From NCBI GenBank assembly GCA_035610835.1, contig CM069441.1, positions 82,197,848 to 82,261,847 on the forward strand: 64,000 nt of DNA. The letters run 5' to 3'. The translations under genes were made by a program, and so were the position numbers. The notes below the pieces were generated by a model. That model searched no databases. It saw only the letters and a list, made by a program, of their open reading frames with translations, and had not been told where the DNA came from. Positions within the stretch are counted from its first letter, which is position 1, and each line of letters opens with the position of its first letter. Positions 12,101 through 26,680 of this stretch are shown here, one piece after another. Source of the DNA: Ophiura sarsii. Its lineage: Eukaryota > Echinodermata > Ophiuroidea > Amphilepidida > Ophiuridae.

Positions 12101-15100
12101 TCATAACAATCTATGTTTGATTTTAGACTGCATTTTTAAAAATAATAATTGGACCCCTCTAAAGACCTCATTTAAAGAAATGTGTGTTCAAATTCTAAAC
12201 TCGAAAAAACAGGTCTCGAAATATCGAGTTTAGGGTAGCTCAGTACTGGGGCATTGTGGGATTTTGTTTTAAATCTCATAACAATCTATGTTTGATTTTA
12301 GAAGACTACATTTTTAAAAATAATAATTGGACCCCTCTAAAGACCTCATTTAAAGAAATTGGTGTTCAAATTCTAAACTCGAAAAAACAGGTCTCGAAAT
12401 ATCGAGTTTAGGGTAGCTCAATACTGGGGCATTGTGGGATTTTGTTTTAAATCTCATAACAATAAATGTTTGATTTTAGAAGACTGCATTTTTAAAAATA
12501 ATAATTGGACCCCTCTAAAGACCTCATTTAAAGAAATTGGTGTTCAAATTCTAAACTCGAAAAAACAGGTTTCGAAATATCGAGTTTAGGGTAGCTCAAT
12601 ACTGGGGCATTGTGGGATTTTGTTTTAAATCTCATAACAATCTATGTTTGATTTCAGAAGACTGCATTTTTAAAAATAATAATTGGACCCCTCTAAAGAC
12701 CTCATTTAAAGAAATTGGTGTTCAAATTCTAAACTCGAAAAAACAGGTCTCGAAATATCGAGTTTAGGGTAGCTCAATACTGGGGCATTGTGGGATTTTG
12801 TTTTAAATCTCATAACAATCTATGTTTGATTTCAGAAGACTGCATTTTTAAAAATAATAATTGGACCCCTCTAAAGACCTCATTTAAAGAAATTGGTGTT
12901 CAAATTCTAAACTCGAAAAAACAGGTCTCGAAATATCGAGTTTAGGGTAGCTCAGTACTGGGGCATTGTGGGATTTTGTTTTAAATCTCATAACAATCTA
13001 TGTTTGATTTCAGAAGACTGCATTTTTAAAAATAATCAAATAATAATTGGACCCCTCTAAAGACCTCATTTAAAGAAATTGGTGTTCAAATTCTAAACTC
13101 GAAAAAACAGGTCTCGAAATATCGAGTTTAGGGTAGCTCAATACTGGGGCATTGTGGGATTTTGTTTTAAATCTCATAACAATCTATGTTTGATTTCAGA
13201 AGACAGCAATTAAAATAAAAAAATTGGACCCCTCTAAAGACCTCATTTAAAGAAATTGGTGTTCAAATTCTAAACTCGAAAAAACAGGTCTCGAAATATC
13301 GAGTTTAGGGTAGCTCAATACTGGGGCATTGTGGGATTTTGTTTTAAATCTCATAACAATCTTTGTTTGATTTCAGAAGACTGCATTTTTAAAAATAATA
13401 ATTGGACCCCTCTAAAGACCTCATTTAAAGAAATTGGTGTTCAAATTCTAAACTCGAAAAAACAGGTCTCGAAATATCGAGTTTAGGGTAGCTCAGTACT
13501 GGGGCATTGTGGGATTTTGTTTTAAATCTCATAACAATCTATGGTTGATTTCAGATGACTCCATTTTTAAAAATAATAATTGGACCCCTCTAAAGACCTC
13601 ATTTAAAGAAATTGGTGTTCAAATTCTAAACTCGAAAAAACAGGTCTCGAAATATCGAGTTTAGGGTAGCTCAGTACTGGGGCATTGTGGGATTTTGTTT
13701 TAAATCTCATAACAATCTATGTTTGATTTCAGAAGACTGCATTTTTAAAAATAATCAAATAATAATTGGACCCCTCTAAAGACCTCATTTAAAGAAATTG
13801 GTGTTCAAATTCTAAACTCGAAAAAACAGGTCTCGAAATATCGAGTTTAGGGTAGCTCAATACTGGGGCATTGTGGGATTTTGTTTTAAATCTCATAACA
13901 ATCTATGTTTGATTTCAGAAGACTGCATTTTTAAAAATAATAATTGGACCCCTCTAAAGACCTCATTTAAAGAAATTGGTGTTCAAATTCTAAACTCGAA
14001 AAAACAGGTCTCGAAATATCGAGTTTAGGGTAGCTCAATACTGGGGCATTGTGGGATTTTGTTTTAAATCTCATAACAATCTATGTTTGATTTCAGAAGA
14101 CTGCATTTTTAAAAATAATAATTGGACCCCTCTAAAGACCTCATTTAAAGAAATTGGTGTTCAAATTCTAAACTCGAAAAAACAGGTCTCGAAATATCGA
14201 GTTTAGGGTAGCTCAGTACTGGGGCATTGTGGGATTTTGTTTTAAATCTCATAACAATCTATGTTTGATTTCAGAAGACTGCATTTTTAAAAATAATCAA
14301 ATAATAATTGGACCCCTCTAAAGACCTCATTTAAAGAAATTGGTGTTCAAATTCTAAACTCGAAAAAACAGGTCTCGAAATATCGAGTTTAGGGTAGCTC
14401 AATACTGGGGCATTGTGGGATTTTGTTTTAAATCTCATAACAATCTATGTTTGATTTCAGAAGACAGCAATTAAAATAAAAAAAATTGGACCACTCTAAA
14501 GACCTCATTTAAAGAAATTGGTGTTCAAATTCTAAACTCGAAAAAACAGGTCTCGAAATATCGAGTTTAGGGTAGCTCAATACTAGGGCATTGTGGGATT
14601 TTGTTTTAAATCTCATAACAATCTATGTTTGATTTCAGAAGACTGCATTTTTAAAAATAATAATTGGACCCCTCTAAAGACCTCATTTAAAGAAATTGGT
14701 GTTCAAATTCTAAACTCGAAAAAACAGGTCTCGAAATATCGAGTTTAGGGTAGCTCAATACTGGGGCATTGTGGGATTTTGTTTTAAATCTCATAACAAT
14801 CTATGTTTGATTTCAGAAGACTGCATTTTTAAAAATAATAATTGGACCCCTCTAAAGACCTCATTTAAAGAAATTGGTGTTCAAATTCTAAACTCGAAAA
14901 AACAGGTCTCGAAATATCGAGTTTAGGGTAGCTCAATACTGGGGCATTGTGGGATTTTGTTTTAAATCTCATAACAATCTATGTTTGATTTTAGAAGACT
15001 GCATTTTAAAAAATAATAATTGGACCCCTCTAAAGACCTCATTTAAAGAAATTGGTGTTCAAATTCTAAACTCGAAAAAACAGGTCTCGAAATATCGAGT

Positions 15101-15157
15101 TTAGGGTAGCTCAATACTGGGGCATTGTGGGATTTTGTTTTAAATCTCATAAAACAG

Positions 15158-15244
15158 ATTTAGAGGGGTCCAATTATTATTTTTAAAAATGCAGTCTTCT
15201 GAAATCAAACATAGATTGTTATGAGATTTAAAACAAAATCCCAC
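15158..15244 (-). repeat. inverted satellite fragment, copy 1
   Basis: Part of one satellite unit (from GGGGTCCAATTATT to AAAATCCCAC, read on the minus strand) is inserted in reverse orientation among direct units. It interrupts a unit just after 'AAATCTCAT'. Confidence 0.9.
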
Positions 15245-18200
15245 AGACCTCATTTAAAGAAATTGGTGTTCAAATTCTAAACTCGAAAAAACAGGTCTCG
15301 AAATATCGAGTTTAGGGTAGCTCAATACTGGGGCATTGTGGGATTTTGTTTTAAATCTCATAACAATCTATGTTTGATTTTAGACTGCATTTTTAAAAAT
15401 AATAATTGGACCCCTCTAAAGACCTCATTTAAAGAAATTTGTGTTCAAATTCTAAACTCGAAAAAACAGGTCTCGAAATATCGAGTTTAGGGTAGCTCAG
15501 TACTGGGGCATTGTGGGATTTTGTTTTAAATCTCATAACAATCTATGTTTGATTTTAGAAGACTACATTTTTAAAAATAATAATTGGACCCCTCTAAAGA
15601 CCTCATTTAAAGAAATTGGTGTTCAAATTCTAAACTCGAAAAAACAGGTCTCGAAATATCGAGTTTAGGGTAGCTCAATACTGGGGCATTGTGGGATTTT
15701 GTTTTAAATCTCATAACAATAAATGTTTGATTTTAGAAGACTGCATTTTTAAAAATAATAATTGGACCCCTCTAAAGACCTCATTTAAAGAAATTGGTGT
15801 TCAAATTCTAAACTCGAAAAAACAGGTCTCGAAATATCGAGTTTAGGGTAGCTCAATACTGGGGCATTGTGGGATTTTGTTTTAAATCTCATAACAATCT
15901 ATGTTTGATTTCAGAAGACTGCATTTTTAAAAATAATAATTGGACCCCTCTAAAGACCTCATTTAAAGAAATTGGTGTTCAAATTCTAAACTCGAAAAAA
16001 CAGGTCTCGAAATATCGAGTTTAGGGTAGCTCAGTACTGGGGCATTGTGGGATTTTGTTTTAAATCTCATAACAATCTATGGTTGATTTCAGAAGACTGC
16101 ATTTTTAAAAATAATCAAATAATAATTGGACCCCTCTAAAGACCTCATTTAAAGAAATTGGTGTTCAAATTCTAAACTCGAAAAAACAGGTCTCGAAATA
16201 TCGAGTTTAGGGTAGCTCAATACTGGGGCATTGTGGGATTTTGTTTTAAATCTCATAACAATCTATGTTTGATTTCAGAAGACTGCATTTTTAAAAATAA
16301 TAATTGGACCCCTCTAAAGACCTCATTTAAAGAAATTGGTGTTCAAATTCTAAACTCGAAAAAACAGGTCTCGAAATATCGAGTTTAGGGTAGCTCAGTA
16401 CTGGGGCATTGTGGGATTTTGTTTTAAATCTCATAACAATCTATGTTTGATTTCAAAAGACTGCATTTTTAAAAATAATCAAATAATAATTGGACCCCTC
16501 TAAAGACCTCATTTAAAGAAATTGGTGTTCAAATTCTAAACTCGAAAAAACAGGTCTCGAAATATCGAGTTTAGGGTAGCTCAATACTGGGGCATTGTGG
16601 GATTTTGTTTTAAATCTCATAACAATCTATGTTTGATTTCAGAAGACAGCAATTAAAAAAAAAAAATTGGACCACTCTAAAGACCTCATTTAAAGAAATT
16701 GGTGTTCAAATTCTAAACTCGAAAAAACAGGTCTCGAAATATCGAGTTTAGGGTAGCTCAATACTGGGGCATTGTGGGATTTTGTTTTAAATCTCATAAC
16801 AATCTATGTTTGATTTCAGAAGACTCCATTTTTAAAAATAATAATTGGACCCCTCTAAAGACCTCATTTAAAGAAATTGGTGTTCAAATTCTAAACTCGA
16901 AAAAACAGGTCTCGAAATATCGAGTTTAGGGTAGCTCAATACTGGGGCATTGTGGGATTTTGTTTTAAATCTCATAACAATCTATGTTTGATTTCAGAAG
17001 ACTGCATTTTTAAAAATAATAATTGGACCCCTCTAAAGACCTCATTTAAAGAAATTGGTGTTCAAATTCTAAACTCGAAAAAACAGGTCTCGAAATATCG
17101 AGTTTAGGGTAGCTCAATACTGGGGCATTGTGGGATTTTGTTTTAAATCTCATAACAATCTTTGTTTGATTTCAGAAGACTGCATTTTTAAAAATAATAA
17201 TTGGACCCCTCTAAAGACCTCATTTAAAGAAATTGGTGTTCAAATTCTAAACTCGAAAAAACAGGTCTCGAAATATCGAGTTTAGGGTAGCTCAGTACTG
17301 GGGCATTGTGGGATTTTGTTTTAAATCTCATAACAATCTATGTTTGATTTCAGAAGACAGCAATTAAAATAAAAAAAATTGGACCCCTCTAAAGACCTCA
17401 TTTAAAGAAATTGGTGTTCAAATTCTAAACTCGAAAAAACAGGTCTCGAAATATCGAGTTTAGGGTAGCTCAATACTGGGGCATTGTGGGATTTTGTTTT
17501 AAATCTCATAACAATCTATGTTTGATTTTAGACTGCATTTTTAAAAATAATAATTGGACCCCTCTAAAGACCTCATTTAAAGAAATGTGTGTTCAAATTC
17601 TAAACTCGAAAAAACAGGTCTCGAAATATCGAGTTTAGGGTAGCTCAGTACTGGGGCATTGTGGGATTTTGTTTTAAATCTCATAACAATCTATGTTTGA
17701 TTTTAGAAGACTACATTTTTAAAAATAATAATTGGACCCCTCTAAAGACCTCATTTAAAGAAATTGGTGTTCAAATTCTAAACTCGAAAAAACAGGTCTC
17801 GAAATATCGAGTTTAGGGTAGCTCAATACTGGGGCATTGTGGGATTTTGTTTTAAATCTCATAACAATAAATGTTTGATTTTAGAAGACTGCATTTTTAA
17901 AAATAATAATTGGACCCCTCTAAAGACCTCATTTAAAGAAATTGGTGTTCAAATTCTAAACTCGAAAAAACAGGTTTCGAAATATCGAGTTTAGGGTAGC
18001 TCAATACTGGGGCATTGTGGGATTTTGTTTTAAATCTCATAACAATCTATGTTTGATTTCAGAAGACTGCATTTTTAAAAATAATAATTGGACCCCTCTA
18101 AAGACCTCATTTAAAGAAATGTGTGTTCAAATTCTAAACTCGAAAAAACAGGTCTCGAAATATCGAGTTTAGGGTAGCTCAGTACTGGGGCATTGTGGGA

Positions 18201-21096
18201 TTTTGTTTTAAATCTCATAACAATCTATGTTTGATTTTAGAAGACTACATTTTTAAAAATAATAATTGGACCCCTCTAAAGACCTCATTTAAAGAAATTG
18301 GTGTTCAAATTCTAAACTCGAAAAAACAGGTCTCGAAATATCGAGTTTAGGGTAGCTCAATACTGGGGCATTGTGGGATTTTGTTTTAAATCTCATAACA
18401 ATAAATGTTTGATTTTAGAAGACTGCATTTTTAAAAATAATAATTGGACCCCTCTAAAGACCTCATTTAAAGAAATTGGTGTTCAAATTCTAAACTCGAA
18501 AAAACAGGTTTCGAAATATCGAGTTTAGGGTAGCTCAATACTGGGGCATTGTGGGATTTTGTTTTAAATCTCATAACAATCTATGTTTGATTTCAGAAGA
18601 CTGCATTTTTAAAAATAATAATTGGACCCCTCTAAAGACCTCATTTAAAGAAATTGGTGTTCAAATTCTAAACTCGAAAAAACAGGTCTCGAAATATCGA
18701 GTTTAGGGTAGCTCAATACTGGGGCATTGTGGGATTTTGTTTTAAATCTCATAACAATCTATGTTTGATTTCAGAAGACTGCATTTTTAAAAATAATAAT
18801 TGGACCCCTCTAAAGACCTCATTTAAAGAAATTGGTGTTCAAATTCTAAACTCGAAAAAACAGGTCTCGAAATATCGAGTTTAGGGTAGCTCAGTACTGG
18901 GGCATTGTGGGATTTTGTTTTAAATCTCATAACAATCTATGTTTGATTTCAGAAGACTGCATTTTTAAAAATAATCAAATAATAATTGGACCCCTCTAAA
19001 GACCTCATTTAAAGAAATTGGTGTTCAAATTCTAAACTCGAAAAAACAGGTCTCGAAATATCGAGTTTAGGGTAGCTCAATACTGGGGCATTGTGGGATT
19101 TTGTTTTAAATCTCATAACAATCTATGTTTGATTTCAGAAGACAGCAATTAAAATAAAAAAATTGGACCCCTCTAAAGACCTCATTTAAAGAAATTGGTG
19201 TTCAAATTCTAAACTCGAAAAAACAGGTCTCGAAATATCGAGTTTAGGGTAGCTCAATACTGGGGCATTGTGGGATTTTGTTTTAAATCTCATAACAATC
19301 TTTGTTTGATTTCAGAAGACTGCATTTTTAAAAATAATAATTGGACCCCTCTAAAGACCTCATTTAAAGAAATTGGTGTTCAAATTCTAAACTCGAAAAA
19401 ACAGGTCTCGAAATATCGAGTTTAGGGTAGCTCAGTACTGGGGCATTGTGGGATTTTGTTTTAAATCTCATAACAATCTATGGTTGATTTCAGATGACTC
19501 CATTTTTAAAAATAATAATTGGACCCCTCTAAAGACCTCATTTAAAGAAATTGGTGTTCAAATTCTAAACTCGAAAAAACAGGTCTCGAAATATCGAGTT
19601 TAGGGTAGCTCAGTACTGGGGCATTGTGGGATTTTGTTTTAAATCTCATAACAATCTATGTTTGATTTCAGAAGACTGCATTTTTAAAAATAATCAAATA
19701 ATAATTGGACCCCTCTAAAGACCTCATTTAAAGAAATTGGTGTTCAAATTCTAAACTCGAAAAAACAGGTCTCGAAATATCGAGTTTAGGGTAGCTCAAT
19801 ACTGGGGCATTGTGGGATTTTGTTTTAAATCTCATAACAATCTATGTTTGATTTCAGAAGACTGCATTTTTAAAAATAATAATTGGACCCCTCTAAAGAC
19901 CTCATTTAAAGAAATTGGTGTTCAAATTCTAAACTCGAAAAAACAGGTCTCGAAATATCGAGTTTAGGGTAGCTCAATACTGGGGCATTGTGGGATTTTG
20001 TTTTAAATCTCATAACAATCTATGTTTGATTTCAGAAGACTGCATTTTTAAAAATAATAATTGGACCCCTCTAAAGACCTCATTTAAAGAAATTGGTGTT
20101 CAAATTCTAAACTCGAAAAAACAGGTCTCGAAATATCGAGTTTAGGGTAGCTCAGTACTGGGGCATTGTGGGATTTTGTTTTAAATCTCATAACAATCTA
20201 TGTTTGATTTCAGAAGACTGCATTTTTGAAAATAATCAAATAATAATTGGACCCCTCTAAAGACCTCATTTAAAGAAATTGGTGTTCAAATTCTAAACTC
20301 GAAAAAACAGGTCTCGAAATATCGAGTTTAGGGTAGCTCAATACTGGGGCATTGTGGGATTTTGTTTTAAATCTCATAACAATCTATGTTTGATTTCAGA
20401 AGACAGCAATTAAAATAAAAAAAATTGGACCACTCTAAAGACCTCATTTAAAGAAATTGGTGTTCAAATTCTAAACTCGAAAAAACAGGTCTCGAAATAT
20501 CGAGTTTAGGGTAGCTCAATACTAGGGCATTGTGGGATTTTGTTTTAAATCTCATAACAATCTATGTTTGATTTCAGAAGACTGCATTTTTAAAAATAAT
20601 AATTGGACCCCTCTAAAGACCTCATTTAAAGAAATTGGTGTTCAAATTCTAAACTCGAAAAAACAGGTCTCGAAATATCGAGTTTAGGGTAGCTCAATAC
20701 TGGGGCATTGTGGGATTTTGTTTTAAATCTCATAACAATCTATGTTTGATTTCAGAAGACTGCATTTTTAAAAATAATAATTGGACCCCTCTAAAGACCT
20801 CATTTAAAGAAATTGGTGTTCAAATTCTAAACTCGAAAAAACAGGTCTCGAAATATCGAGTTTAGGGTAGCTCAATACTGGGGCATTGTGGGATTTTGTT
20901 TTAAATCTCATAACAATCTATGTTTGATTTTAGAAGACTGCATTTTAAAAAATAATAATTGGACCCCTCTAAAGACCTCATTTAAAGAAATTGGTGTTCA
21001 AATTCTAAACTCGAAAAAACAGGTCTCGAAATATCGAGTTTAGGGTAGCTCAATACTGGGGCATTGTGGGATTTTGTTTTAAATCTCATAAAACAG

Positions 21097-21183
21097 ATTT
21101 AGAGGGGTCCAATTATTATTTTTAAAAATGCAGTCTTCTGAAATCAAACATAGATTGTTATGAGATTTAAAACAAAATCCCAC
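21097..21183 (-). repeat. inverted satellite fragment, copy 2
   Basis: Same inverted fragment and same junctions as at 15158-15244, 5,939 bp away. The inversion happened once and was then copied by the larger duplication. Confidence 0.9.
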
Positions 21184-24100
21184 AGACCTCATTTAAAGAA
21201 ATTGGTGTTCAAATTCTAAACTCGAAAAAACAGGTCTCGAAATATCGAGTTTAGGGTAGCTCAATACTGGGGCATTGTGGGATTTTGTTTTAAATCTCAT
21301 AACAATCTATGTTTGATTTTAGACTGCATTTTTAAAAATAATAATTGGACCCCTCTAAAGACCTCATTTAAAGAAATTTGTGTTCAAATTCTAAACTCGA
21401 AAAAACAGGTCTCGAAATATCGAGTTTAGGGTAGCTCAGTACTGGGGCATTGTGGGATTTTGTTTTAAATCTCATAACAATCTATGTTTGATTTTAGAAG
21501 ACTACATTTTTAAAAATAATAATTGGACCCCTCTAAAGACCTCATTTAAAGAAATTGGTGTTCAAATTCTAAACTCGAAAAAACAGGTCTCGAAATATCG
21601 AGTTTAGGGTAGCTCAATACTGGGGCATTGTGGGATTTTGTTTTAAATCTCATAACAATAAATGTTTGATTTTAGAAGACTGCATTTTTAAAAATAATAA
21701 TTGGACCCCTCTAAAGACCTCATTTAAAGAAATTGGTGTTCAAATTCTAAACTCGAAAAAACAGGTCTCGAAATATCGAGTTTAGGGTAGCTCAATACTG
21801 GGGCATTGTGGGATTTTGTTTTAAATCTCATAACAATCTATGTTTGATTTCAGAAGACTGCATTTTTAAAAATAATAATTGGACCCCTCTAAAGACCTCA
21901 TTTAAAGAAATTGGTGTTCAAATTCTAAACTCGAAAAAACAGGTCTCGAAATATCGAGTTTAGGGTAGCTCAGTACTGGGGCATTGTGGGATTTTGTTTT
22001 AAATCTCATAACAATCTATGGTTGATTTCAGAAGACTGCATTTTTAAAAATAATCAAATAATAATTGGACCCCTCTAAAGACCTCATTTAAAGAAATTGG
22101 TGTTCAAATTCTAAACTCGAAAAAACAGGTCTCGAAATATCGAGTTTAGGGTAGCTCAATACTGGGGCATTGTGGGATTTTGTTTTAAATCTCATAACAA
22201 TCTATGTTTGATTTCAGAAGACTGCATTTTTAAAAATAATAATTGGACCCCTCTAAAGACCTCATTTAAAGAAATTGGTGTTCAAATTCTAAACTCGAAA
22301 AAACAGGTCTCGAAATATCGAGTTTAGGGTAGCTCAATACTGGGGCATTGTGGGATTTTGTTTTAAATCTCATAACAATCTATGTTTGATTTCAGAAGAC
22401 AGCATTTAAAAAAAAAAAATTGGACCACTCTAAAGACCTCATTTAAAGAAATTGGTGTTCAAATTCTAAACTCGAAAAAACAGGTCTCGAAATATCGAGT
22501 TTAGGGTAGCTCAATACTGGGGCATTGTGGGATTTTGTTTTAAATCTCATAACAATCTTTGTTTGATTTCAGAAGACTGCATTTTTAAAAATAATAATTG
22601 GACCCCTCTAAAGACCTCATTTAAAGAAATTGGTGTTCAAATTCTAAACTCGAAAAAACAGGTCTCGAAATATCGAGTTTAGGGTAGCTCAATACTGGGG
22701 CATTGTGGGATTTTATTTTAAATCTCATAACAATCTATGTTTGATTTTAGAAGACTGCATTTTAAAAAATAATAATTGGACCCCTCTAAAGACCTCATTT
22801 AAAGAAATTGGTGTTCAAATTCTAAACTCGAAAAAACAGGTCTCGAAATATCGAGTTTAGGGTAGCTCAATACTGGGGCATTGTGGGATTTTGTTTTAAA
22901 TCTCATAACAATCTATGTTTGATTTCAGAAGACTGCATTTTTAAAAATAATAATTGGACCCCTCTAAAGACCTCATTTAAAGAAATTGGTGTTCAAATTC
23001 TAAACTCGAAAAAACAGGTGTCGAAATATCGAGTTTAGGGTAGCTCAGTACTGGGGCATTGTGGGATTTTGTTTTAAATCTCATAACAATCTATGGTTGA
23101 TTTCAGAAGACTGCATTTTTAAAAATAATCAAATAATAATTGGACCCCTCTAAAGACCTCATTTAAAGAAATTGGTGTTCAAATTCTAAACTCGAAAAAA
23201 CAGGTCTCGAAATATCGAATTTAGGGTAGCTCAATACTGGGGCATTGTGGGATTTTGTTTTAAATCTCATAACAATCTATGTTTGATTTCAGAAGACTGC
23301 ATTTTTAAAAATAATAATTGGACCCCTCTAAAGACCTCATTTAAAGAAATTGGTGTTCAAATTCTAAACTCGAAAAAACAGGTCTCGAAATATCGAGTTT
23401 AGGGTAGCTCAGTACTGGGGCATTGTGGGATTTTGTTTTAAATCTCATAACAATCTATGTTTGATTTCAGAAGACTGCATTTTTAAAAATAATCAAATAA
23501 TAATTGGACCCCTCTAAAGACCTCATTTAAAGAAATTGGTGTTCAAATTCTAAACTCGAAAAAACAGGTCTCGAAATATCGAGTTTAGGGTAGCTCAATA
23601 CTGGGGCATTGTGGGATTTTGTTTTAAATCTCATAACAATCTATGTTTGATTTCAGAAAACAGCAATTAAAAAAAAAAAAATTGGACCACTCTAAAGACC
23701 TCATTTAAAGAAATTGGTGTTCAAATTCTAAACTCGAAAAAAACAGGTCTCGAAATATCGAGTTTAGGGTAGCTCAATACTGGGGCATTGTGGGATTTTG
23801 TTTTAAATCTCATAACAATCTATGTTTGATTTCAGAAGACTGCATTTTTAAAAATAATAATTGGACCCCTCTAAAGACCTCATTTAAAGAAATTGGTGTT
23901 CAAATTCTAAACTCGAAAAAACAGGTCTCGAAATATCGAGTTTAGGGTAGCTCAATACTGGGGCATTGTGGGATTTTGTTTTAAATCTCATAACAATCTT
24001 TGTTTGATTTCAGAAGACTGCATTTTTAAAAATAATAATTGGACCCCTCTAAAGACCTCATTTAAAGAAATTGGTGTTCAAATTCTAAACTCGAAAAAAC

Positions 24101-26680
24101 AGGTCTCGAAATATCGAGTTTAGGGTAGCTCAATACTGGGGCATTGTGGGATTTTGTTTTAAATCTCATAACAATCTATGTTTGATTTCAGAAGACAGCA
24201 ATTAAAAATAAAAAAAATGGACCACTCTAAAGACCTCATTTAAAGAAATTGGTGTTCAAATTCTAAACTCGAAAAAACAGGTCTCGAAATATCGAGTTTA
24301 GGGTAGCTCAATACTGGGGCATTGTGGGATTTTGTTTTAAATCTCATAACAATCTTTGTTTGATTTCAGAAGACTGCATTTTTAAAAATAATAATTGGAC
24401 CCCTCTAAAGACCTCATTTAAAGAAATTGGTGTTCAAATTCTAAACTCGAAAAAACAGGTCTCGAAATATCGAGTTTAGGGTAGCTCAATACTGGGGCAT
24501 TGTGGGATTTTATTTTAAATCTCATAACAATCTATGTTTGATTTTAGAAGACTGCATTTTAAAAAATAATAATTGGACCCCTCTAAAGACCTCATTTAAA
24601 GAAATTGGTGTTCAAATTCTAAACTCGAAAAAACAGGTCTCGAAATATCGAGTTTAGGGTAGCTCAATACTGGGGCATTGTGGGATTTTGTTTTAAATCT
24701 CATAACAATCTATGTTTGATTTCAGAAGACTGCATTTTTAAAAATTGTAATTGGACCCCTCTAAAGACCTCATTTAAAGAAATTGGTGTTCAAATTCTAA
24801 ACTCGAAAAAACAGGTCTCGAAATATCGAGTTTAGGGTAGCTCAATACTGGGGCATTGTGGGATTTTGTTTTAAATCTCATAACAATCTATGTTTGATTT
24901 TAGACTGCATTTTTAAAAATAATAATTGGACCCCTCTAAAGACCTCATTTAAAGAAATTTGTGTTCAAATTCTAAACTCGAAAAAACAGGTCTCGAAATA
25001 TCGAGTTTAGGGTAGCTCAGTACTGGGGCATTGTGGGATTTGGTTTTAAATCTCATAACAATCTATGTTTGATTTTAGAAGACTACATTTTTAAAAATAA
25101 TAATTGGACCCCTCTAAAGACCTCATTTAAAGAAATTGGTGTTCAAATTCTAAACTCGAAAAAACAGGTCTCGAAATATCGAGTTTAGGGTAGCTCAATA
25201 CTGGGGCATTGTGGGATTTTGTTTTAAATCTCATAACAATAAATGTTTGATTTTAGAAGACTGCATTTTTAAAAATAATAATTGGACCCCTCTAAAGACC
25301 TCATTTAAAGAAATTGGTGTTCAAATTCTAAACTCGAAAAAACAGGTCTCGAAATATCGAGTTTAGGGTAGCTCAATACTGGGGCATTGTGGGATTTTGT
25401 TTTAAATCTCATAACAATATATGTTTGATTTTAGAAGACTTCATTTCTAAAAATAATAATTGGACCCCTTTAAAGACCTCATTTAAAGAAACTGGTATTC
25501 AAATTCTAAACTCGAAAAAACAGGTCTCGAAATATCGAGTTTAGGGTAGCTCAATACTGGGGCATTGTGGGATTTTGTTTTAAATCTCATAACAATCTAT
25601 GTTTGATTTTAGAAGACTACATTTTTAAAAATAATAATTGGACCCCTCTAAAGACCTCATTTAAAGAAATTGGTGTTCAAATTCTAAACTCGAAAAAACA
25701 GGTCTCGAAATATCGAGTTTAGGGTAGCTCAATACTGGGGCATTGTGGGATTTTGTTTTAAATCTCATAACAATAAATGTTTGATTTTAGAAGACTGCAT
25801 TTTTAAAAATAATAATTGGACCCCTCTAAAGACCTCATTTAAAGAAATTGGTGTTCAAATTCTAAACTCGAAAAAACAGGTCTCGAAATATCGAGTTTAG
25901 GGTAGCTCAATACTGGGGCATTGTGGGATTTTGTTTTAAATCTCATAACAATATATGTTTGATTTTAGAAGACTTCATTTCTAAAAATAATAATTGGACC
26001 CCTTTAAAGACCTCATTTAAAGAAACTGGTGTTCAAATTCTAAACTCGAAAAAACAGGTCTCGAAATATCGAGTTTAGGGTAGCTCAATACTGGGGCTTT
26101 GTGGGATTTTGTTTTAAATCTCATAACAATCTACGTTTGATTTCAGAAGACAGCATTTTTAAAAATAATAATTGGACCCCTCTAAAGACTTCATTTAAAG
26201 AAATTGGTGTTCAAATTCTAAACTCGAAAAAACAGGTCTCGAAATATCGAGTTTAGGGTAGCTCAATACTGGGGCTTTGTGGGATTTTGTTTTAAATCTC
26301 ATAACAATCTATGTTTGATTTCAGAAGACTGCATTTTTTAAAATAATAATTGGACCCCTCTAAAGACTTCATTTAAAGAAATTGGTGTTCAAATTCAAAA
26401 CTCGAAAAAACAGGTCTCGAAATATCGAGTTTAGGGTAGCTCAAAACTGGGGCATTGTGGGATTTTGTTTTAAATCTCATAATAATCTATGTTTGATTTT
26501 AGAAGACTGCATTTTTAAAAATAATAATTGGACCCCTCTAAAGACCTCATTTAAAGAAATTCGTATTCAAGTTCTAAACTCTAAAAAAAACAGGTCCAAA
26601 TATCGAATGGGGATTGTGGGATTTTTTATTAAATCTCATAACAATCTATGTTTGATTTCAGAAGATTGCATTTTTTTAAA

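Larger units (their letters stand above)
12126..22320. repeat. 5,939-bp tandem duplication inside the satellite
   Basis: Diagnostic variants recur exactly 5,939 bp apart: the unit with GTGTG at 12181 and 18120, GACAGCAATT at 13202 and 19141, CCATTTTT at 13561 and 19500, TACTAGGG at 14581 and 20520, and the inverted piece at 15151 and 21090. Correspondence breaks near 12125/18067 on the left and about 16390/22330 on the right. This is a higher-order copy of about 33 units, direct evidence of unequal exchange or a replication-based amplification. Confidence 0.85.
9478..26680. repeat. satellite DNA array, ~178-bp unit
   Basis: About 17.2 kb of head-to-tail units, roughly 95 copies. The standard period is 178 bp (for example 11291 to 11469). 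Some units are a few bases longer through an added 'TCAAATAA' in the AT-rich part, and others carry an 'AGACAGCAATTAAA' variant. Each unit holds a 10-bp inverted repeat, CTAAACTCGA and TCGAGTTTAG, able to form a stem-loop. Most units are nearly identical, but the last units (after about 25.4 kb) are more diverged, as expected at an array edge. Larger duplications are visible inside. ORFs in it, such as 26382-26708, are artefacts. Confidence 0.95.

Noticed and set aside
9478..26680. CRISPR-like regular repeats
   Set aside because: Units are 178 bp long and contiguous with no unique spacers, in eukaryotic DNA. This is satellite DNA.
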